A stretch of 64,000 nt of DNA. It comes from Schistosoma mansoni (lineage: Eukaryota > Platyhelminthes > Trematoda > Strigeidida > Schistosomatidae). The notes below the pieces were generated by a model that was not told where the DNA came from, searched no databases, and saw only the letters and a list, made by a program, of their open reading frames with translations. The translations under genes were made by a program, and so were the position numbers. Location: assembly GCF_000237925.1 (NCBI RefSeq), contig NC_031496.1, positions 17,194,245-17,258,244 of the forward strand. The letters are read 5' to 3'. Shown here piece by piece: positions 60,801 through 64,000 of the stretch (the first letter of the stretch is position 1; each line of letters starts with the position of its first letter).

Positions 60801-61371
60801 ATTGGTTTTTTTGTAACCTTTTGGTTTAAATTACTAATAGATGTTACTGCTGCTTCAACAGCTGTTCCAAACAACATCTGATTCAGCCTCGTTCGCGGAA
60901 TTACCTAAGTGTAACTTTAGTTGTTCCTGGAACTTGCTTTTGGCTCTCTTGTTACTGAGTTCAACTCTGATGGGTATTCTTAATGTGGCTTTTCTGCGTC
61001 CATTGAGGCACAAGCAAATACGTGCTAATTAATTGGTTAATGATAAGCTATGTGTTGAGGTCTTTAATACTGAAAGTTGCAATGTAGTCACCGATTTTAG
61101 TTGTTTGACACTAAGCTTGTGTCCATACCTTGCAATGTCGAGTGTAGTTTCACTTTTTTTATTTCTTTGTATTAGTAAACAGACGGCTGTAGATGCAGCA
61201 CGATTACTGCTGGGAATCAGTCAAATCCAAAATCTCAGACAGAAATCTGAGTGTGTGGACACCAGTGTAGCTAGTTCAACATTAGATTTCAAAAGAACAT
61301 CCATCTCCAATACAGATAATGCCACTTCAGAATCTATAATATTACAAGAAGTGCCGGCCACTCTAATCTAA
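51152..61371 (+). CDS. FOXN3: Forkhead transcription factor, FoxN2/3-like (6 exons)
   Basis: Exons 51152-51850, 52212-52786, 53966-53991, 56670-56753, 57440-58895 and 61176-61371 join with matching phases at every junction into 1,011 residues. The forkhead domain spans about residues 167-255: KPNYSYTHLIFMAIE, MTVNQIYNW, GWKNSLRHNLSINKSF (DNA-recognition helix) and, across the first intron, GRGAFWTVEP. LIFMAIE, IYNW and GWKNS point to FoxN2/3 more than FoxN1/4. It binds DNA in the nucleus; vertebrate FOXN3 is a repressor linked to cell-cycle checkpoints. Exon 5 encodes 485 residues of acidic and Arg/Ser-rich low-complexity sequence with a Cys-pair motif at its start. The C-terminus AVDAARLLLGISQI recalls the Ala/Leu helix of FoxN2/3 proteins. 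The protein is longer than vertebrate FOXN3 (about 490 residues). Two LINEs sit antisense in its introns. Confidence 0.88.
52212..52786 (+). CDS. FOXN3: Forkhead exon 2
   Basis: It completes the domain (GPGRGAFWTVEPRERASLLD, then AIKRNPWNF). After that come a Gly/Ser/Ala-rich part and an acidic tail (EEEEKYLDTLRLLNEGEE). The donor gtaatt at 52,787 leaves phase 2. Confidence 0.88.
52787..53965 (+). other. Forkhead intron 2
   Basis: About 1.2 kb of AT-rich intron without recognised repeats. It ends in tttatgtatag before a micro-exon. Confidence 0.5.
53966..53991 (+). CDS. FOXN3: Forkhead micro-exon 3 (26 nt)
   Basis: It encodes SKAKSEALE. The phase-2 entry and phase-1 exit match both neighbours exactly, which argues that it is real despite its size. 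The donor gtaagt follows at 53,992. Confidence 0.72.
54230..54562 (-). repeat. Dispersed repeat 'A', copy 2 (3' part)
   Basis: The minus strand matches 59,265-59,560: the gcacatgggctccagtat phrase, ccatgggactgcatctcc, and the ending near gtaccaatattt. It abuts the 3' end of the RTE-like LINE on its right. Confidence 0.7.
54563..56098 (-). mobile_element. RTE-like LINE, 5'-truncated, RT mostly readable
   Basis: The minus strand starts inside the RT. The frame 55,288-55,938 holds FLDLKAAFDSVDREVLW, VRQGCPLSPFLFNFIIDLL, the catalytic YADDIVLFGEDADKM and FTYLGSLISPNGL. The frame 54,813-55,397 continues with LLYGCETWPLRVED and RWLGHVLRIPEHRLPRHAML. One frame change separates them. 3' untranslated sequence reaches 54,563. 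The abrupt 5' end is normal for target-primed reverse transcription. Its wording differs from the SR2-like copies; it may be near SR3/Perere-3, which is only inferred. It lies antisense in forkhead intron 3. Confidence 0.85.
56099..56669 (+). other. Forkhead intron 3, right part
   Basis: It includes two short plus-strand frames (56,102-56,287 and 56,301-56,531) that I cannot assign and that are probably chance or repeat remnants. It ends in the acceptor ttttttccctatag. Confidence 0.4.
56670..56753 (+). CDS. FOXN3: Forkhead exon 4
   Basis: 84 nt, phase 1 in and out. It encodes FIGTHILDDAKLVTKQKRKS followed by RLLPTRI. The basic KQKRKSR cluster could serve as a nuclear localisation signal. The donor gtaagt is at 56,754. 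Confidence 0.82.
   Translation, partial: ALLVLIFWMMRNWSPNKKESHGCCQPV
56754..57439 (+). other. Forkhead intron 4
   Basis: 686 bp of AT-rich intron without recognised features. The acceptor is tcgtctcctatag. Confidence 0.5.
57440..58895 (+). CDS. FOXN3: Forkhead exon 5 (large low-complexity exon)
   Basis: 1,456 nt. It begins with KCNECKENTSGCESC (Cys pairs at residues 464, 467, 474 and 477). Acidic Ser/Asp/Glu-rich segments follow (YETDEFDDGFSSSENDIYSE), and a basic part (RRSSRRRHPVSPYYEARKTR) is flanked by more acidic repeats. The donor gttagt at 58,896 gives phase 2, fitting the last exon. The open frame runs on to 58,971, but the alternative end is hydrophobic and unlike the rest. Confidence 0.85.
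59036..59570 (+). repeat. Dispersed repeat 'A', copy 3 (longest uninterrupted)
   Basis: Reference copy for the family in this window. It starts near ccccaaatgccctggtac, passes the tctccctctcgaaatgctct and ttggtggatatagaggat phrases, and ends in gtaccaatatttatgtg followed by A-rich sequence. No real coding frame was seen. It meets the 3' end of an RTE-like LINE that runs in the opposite direction. Confidence 0.7.
59585..61020 (-). mobile_element. RTE-like LINE, second copy, badly broken
   Basis: The minus strand reads the linker (60,490-60,774, NDREQWWATKAKEMGKAA) and the RT start (60,096-60,383, AAGPNRLATEVFEYGG, QSLIVPIYKKG, DNHRGISLTNIASKIL). Only shreds of the RT palm and thumb reach 59,590. 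It is the same family as 54,563-56,098, starting further 5' but with large internal losses. It is antisense in the last forkhead intron. Confidence 0.78.
61176..61371 (+). CDS. FOXN3: Forkhead last exon
   Basis: The acceptor is ttctttgtattag. It enters in phase 2 and ends at a TAA at 61,369-61,371. It encodes NKQTAVDAARLLLGISQIQN and continues to ILQEVPATLI. The amphipathic AVDAARLLLGI helix fits the C-terminal region of FoxN2/3 proteins. Confidence 0.78.
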
Positions 61372-61392
61372 AAATGTCTTTTTCCTCTTTTT

Positions 61393-61429
<37 letters not shown>

Positions 61430-63146
61430 CGTGTATATCTTTGAACTTGAATAACTCGTTGATTTCAGGGTTACCTATTCTAGTCTCGTTCGCTCAACGC
61501 GAATATTCCAACCCATGACCTGATTCACCTCATCCTGCAATATTAGTTTCGCTTCCATTTTTCATATAATTTCTTTTGTTACAACACGTACGTTACTTTG
61601 TTTATTCCGAACACTGCGCCTATTGACAGAGTGTTAATTTTGTTATAGATTTTTCTGTATCAGGTTCACAGCATAAATTATCATGTTGTTTTCATCTTAT
61701 ACTTGTTTATCATGCAAAGTAATTTGTAGCACCCGCATTTGTATTTTATCTAAGTTTTTCAATTTACATGAACCAAACTTCTGTGCAGTATTAACAATGT
61801 GTTTGGAGGCTTCTCCTAACTTTTACTCCTTGCTTAAACGAAAACTCCTCCCACATCTTAAAATTAGTGCAATTTCTGAATTCGGTGTGGTTATTTTCAA
61901 AACATGCAAGGAAAGTTCGTTTTTTACTGTAATAATCATAATGCGTTGTATATTCAACAGTATTGCATGTAGATGTTATTTGTGTACTTTTCATTTTCAC
62001 TTGATTTACTGTTCTTCCGGTTATTTTTGGAAGTGCATTTTGTTGATATATTTGTTATTCATCTGTTATACTGGTTTGTATACTTTTTTCACATTATGTA
62101 AATCCATCTACTGGATTCTTTAGATGCAACTCTTTAGTTAAATACTTTGATCAGTGATTTTGAATCATCTGTCAATAACCTAATGTGCAGTATTATTTGT
62201 ATAGTTTAAGAGAAGTTATCTATTTCAGAATGGGTACTTTTTTAACTGAAAACTATAAGGGTTTTTCATATTATGTTAAAATCGTTTAGAAGTAGTTTGT
62301 GCATTAATAGAAATAGACCACTAACATCTAGATAAAATACCATTTTCATGAAATTTGAATCCAGTACTCGTAGCTCTTTAGACCTCCACCACGATTTTGA
62401 AATAATCTTGTGCAGATTTGAGTTATCTTATGACGTATTTAGGTAGACTGCATGTATTTGATAAGTTAAAAAGGTTTTGTTCCAAAACTAAGTGACTGAA
62501 CAAAGACCAAAAAATTAGATGACAGTTCAAAAGCTGTGGAAAATGTAATTAGGTCATTCTCGACCCAGTACTTGAATATAAGTTAGTCATTAGCAACGCA
62601 AAACTTGACATGAGTGTGCAACTGGTGTTCAAGTCGTTACACTTCTTGCCAGCAGAGTAAGAGGAAATCATACAAAGTAGAACAATGGGAACCTTAACGT
62701 CAGAATTATAGTTAGAAACAAACAACGGCAATTCATGGATAGAAATTGCTAACTAACTGAAGACCTAAGAGGACCGCGAATGAAGACCAACATGTCACTG
62801 ATCGATTTGATTCATGTTATCACTGACCGGCTTCGTTGCGATCGTGTGGGTCCTGAAGAGAGAGTTTGGGCCTAATAAAATGATACAGACCAGCGACCGG
62901 TGATTTCACGGGCTGTTGCCACGTCCTGGTTCATCAATCCCTAGTTTAGTAATCTACTTGTATACCACCTGACATTGTACGTGGTGGTTAAAGAATCCAA
63001 GCTGAAGGTCATACGCTAACTTTCTAGGAAAACAATAAGTCGTTGAATAGTCAAATTTGAAAATTAGAAACACGAATGTATATATAAGATTATTTTACAA
63101 CGTATTATAGGAATATTGTTATTAACATTTGTTGTAACGGAGAGGA
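61372..63146. other. Convergent intergenic region
   Basis: It holds the 3' UTRs of the forkhead gene (left) and PRPF4 (right). No canonical poly(A) signal stands out close to either stop. An AT run lies at 61,397-61,426. A 146-codon plus frame (61,683-62,123) is Cys/Phe-rich with no recognisable domain and is left out as chance. Confidence 0.5.
61397..61426. repeat. (AT)n microsatellite
   Basis: An AT run of about 30 bp, 25 bp after the forkhead stop codon, in the probable 3' UTR. Confidence 0.95.
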
Positions 63147-63346
63147 TTAGTTTGCTTCTTTACTCCACAGTTTATAAGTCAGGTCGTGGGAACAGGTTGC
63201 AATGTATTTATTGTCTGGTGAAATGTCTGCATAAACAACTTTACTGTTATGTCCTTCGAGCGTTTTGATAGGTGTCCAGATAGGATGGCCCCAAATTTTG
63301 GTTGTTTTATCAAACGAACTGGTAACAATATAGCTACAGTTGCGTG
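63147..63346 (-). CDS. PRPF4: PRPF4 last exon
   Basis: On the minus strand it starts after ttatttgcag. The first codon is completed by a t from the previous exon (Ser). It encodes the final WD repeat and the C-terminus and stops at 63,147-63,149. Confidence 0.9.
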
Positions 63347-64000
63347 CTGCAAATAAAACAAAAGTAGGAAGCATTAAATTCAGCTTACATATATTAATCA
63401 CCACTCAACAGGTTAAAACCGTAATGGAACTGAGTAGTATCTACAATCCTAGGATAGCAGGTAGCGTTTATTCTAGTGCATAAATTTGTGAAGAGTTAGT
63501 GAGCTGCATTCGTTTCGATTTAGTCATAGACGAAATATTTTCGGCTTCACACATAGAAAACAATAGTGAGAACAAAGTTGGTGAATAGCTTTTTCAAACT
63601 ATAATTATGCAAATTAGTAGTGGTAATAGAATAGAGAAATCAACTTGATTAAATAAATTCATATCTACGAAATACTCGTCCTACAATTATCTGGGAGCTG
63701 TTCTCAAAACGGATAACAGTACTGGCTAAAAATTCCACTGAAATAATCAACTTACATTCAAATCGTACGCTGCTTACAACACTAGTGTGAGCTGGTATTA
63801 CATAAATTGCTTGTTGTTGTCGTAAATCCCAAATACGAACGGTGTTATCTGCACTAGAAGTGGCTGCGTGATAACCATTATCAGCTACATCTGCGCCCAG
63901 CAACTCTTCAAGGTGGCCTTCTAGAAACATAATACAACGACCTGTTCGTAAGTCCCAAACACGAGCATATCCATCCAAACCGGTGGTTAGAGCTAAGGAA
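63147..64000 (-). CDS. PRPF4: PRPF4, U4/U6 snRNP WD40 protein, C-terminal part
   Basis: Two exons are visible on the minus strand, 64000(partial)-63765 and 63346-63147, joined in phase 1 across a 418-bp intron. They encode the last WD40 repeats: [51 protein letters not shown], then [20 protein letters not shown] and [13 protein letters not shown] with the stop. [20 protein letters not shown] and the IPAH block match human PRPF4 almost word for word. PRPF4 forms a complex with PRPF3 and PPIH on U4/U6 snRNA and is needed to build the tri-snRNP. The N-terminal part lies beyond the right edge. It is convergent with the forkhead gene. Confidence 0.93.
63765..64000 (-). CDS. PRPF4: PRPF4 penultimate exon (cut by the window edge)
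   Basis: Open from the window edge to VRFE, followed by the donor gtaagt on the minus strand (complement of 63,759-63,764). It holds two WD40 repeats with WD/IWD endings. Confidence 0.9.

Noticed and set aside
61683-62123. 146-codon plus-strand frame after the forkhead gene
   Set aside because: Cys/Phe/Ile-rich composition typical of AT-rich noncoding DNA, no domain, and located in the convergent 3' UTR region.

Overview
The window looks like schistosome (blood-fluke trematode) nuclear DNA. It is AT-rich, with spliced genes carrying GT-AG introns of up to 10 kb and a dense load of trematode repeats. The markers are the SM-alpha tRNA-like satellite with its built-in hammerhead ribozyme, SR2-type RTE LINEs, CR1-like LINEs, another RTE-like LINE, a Penelope-like fragment, and a Ty3/gypsy element with the CHCC-type gag of the trematode CsRn1/Boudicca branch. 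A run of exactly 200 N at 35,717-35,916 is a scaffold gap.

Three host genes are well supported. (1) An SFI1-like centrin-binding-repeat gene on the + strand, about 9,328-34,275, has ten exons found by eye. Its exons encode tryptophan-centred repeats, and its introns are filled with LINE, SINE, satellite and LTR material. (2) A forkhead transcription factor of the FoxN2/3 type on the + strand, 51,152-61,371, has six coding exons that join in phase to give 1,011 residues. (3) The last two exons of PRPF4 (U4/U6 snRNP WD40 protein) lie on the - strand at 63,147-64,000, running off the right edge and convergent with the forkhead gene.

Layout: 1-8,745 is three CR1-like LINE copies in alternating orientation plus a gypsy gag relic. 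9.3-34.3 kb is the SFI1-like gene; intron 4 holds a tRNA-like SINE, a dispersed repeat split by a 565-bp solo LTR, and SM-alpha monomers. 24.5-41.5 kb is an unusual nested structure. A 2,765-bp inverted repeat with no indels (24,505-27,269 and 38,785-41,549) encloses a 5.4-kb palindrome built from two head-to-head partial gypsy copies (27,393-32,762). The last two SFI1-like exons, an SM-alpha array with a hammerhead whose core residues are all present, and the gap also lie between the outer arms. 36,487-36,775 is a second copy of the 5' end of the forkhead gene, 14 kb upstream of the real one. 41.8-50.2 kb is LINE, Penelope and satellite debris with a few unassigned reading frames. Two RTE-like LINE copies sit antisense in introns of the forkhead gene.

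The genes do not form a pathway. SFI1-like proteins organise centrin at centrioles or basal bodies, FoxN2/3 is a nuclear regulator, and PRPF4 is a core splicing factor. The most unusual content is structural: the nested inverted repeats, a roughly 60-bp cassette swap between otherwise matching palindrome arms, the ribozyme-bearing satellite at the scaffold gap, and the duplicated 5' end of the forkhead gene.
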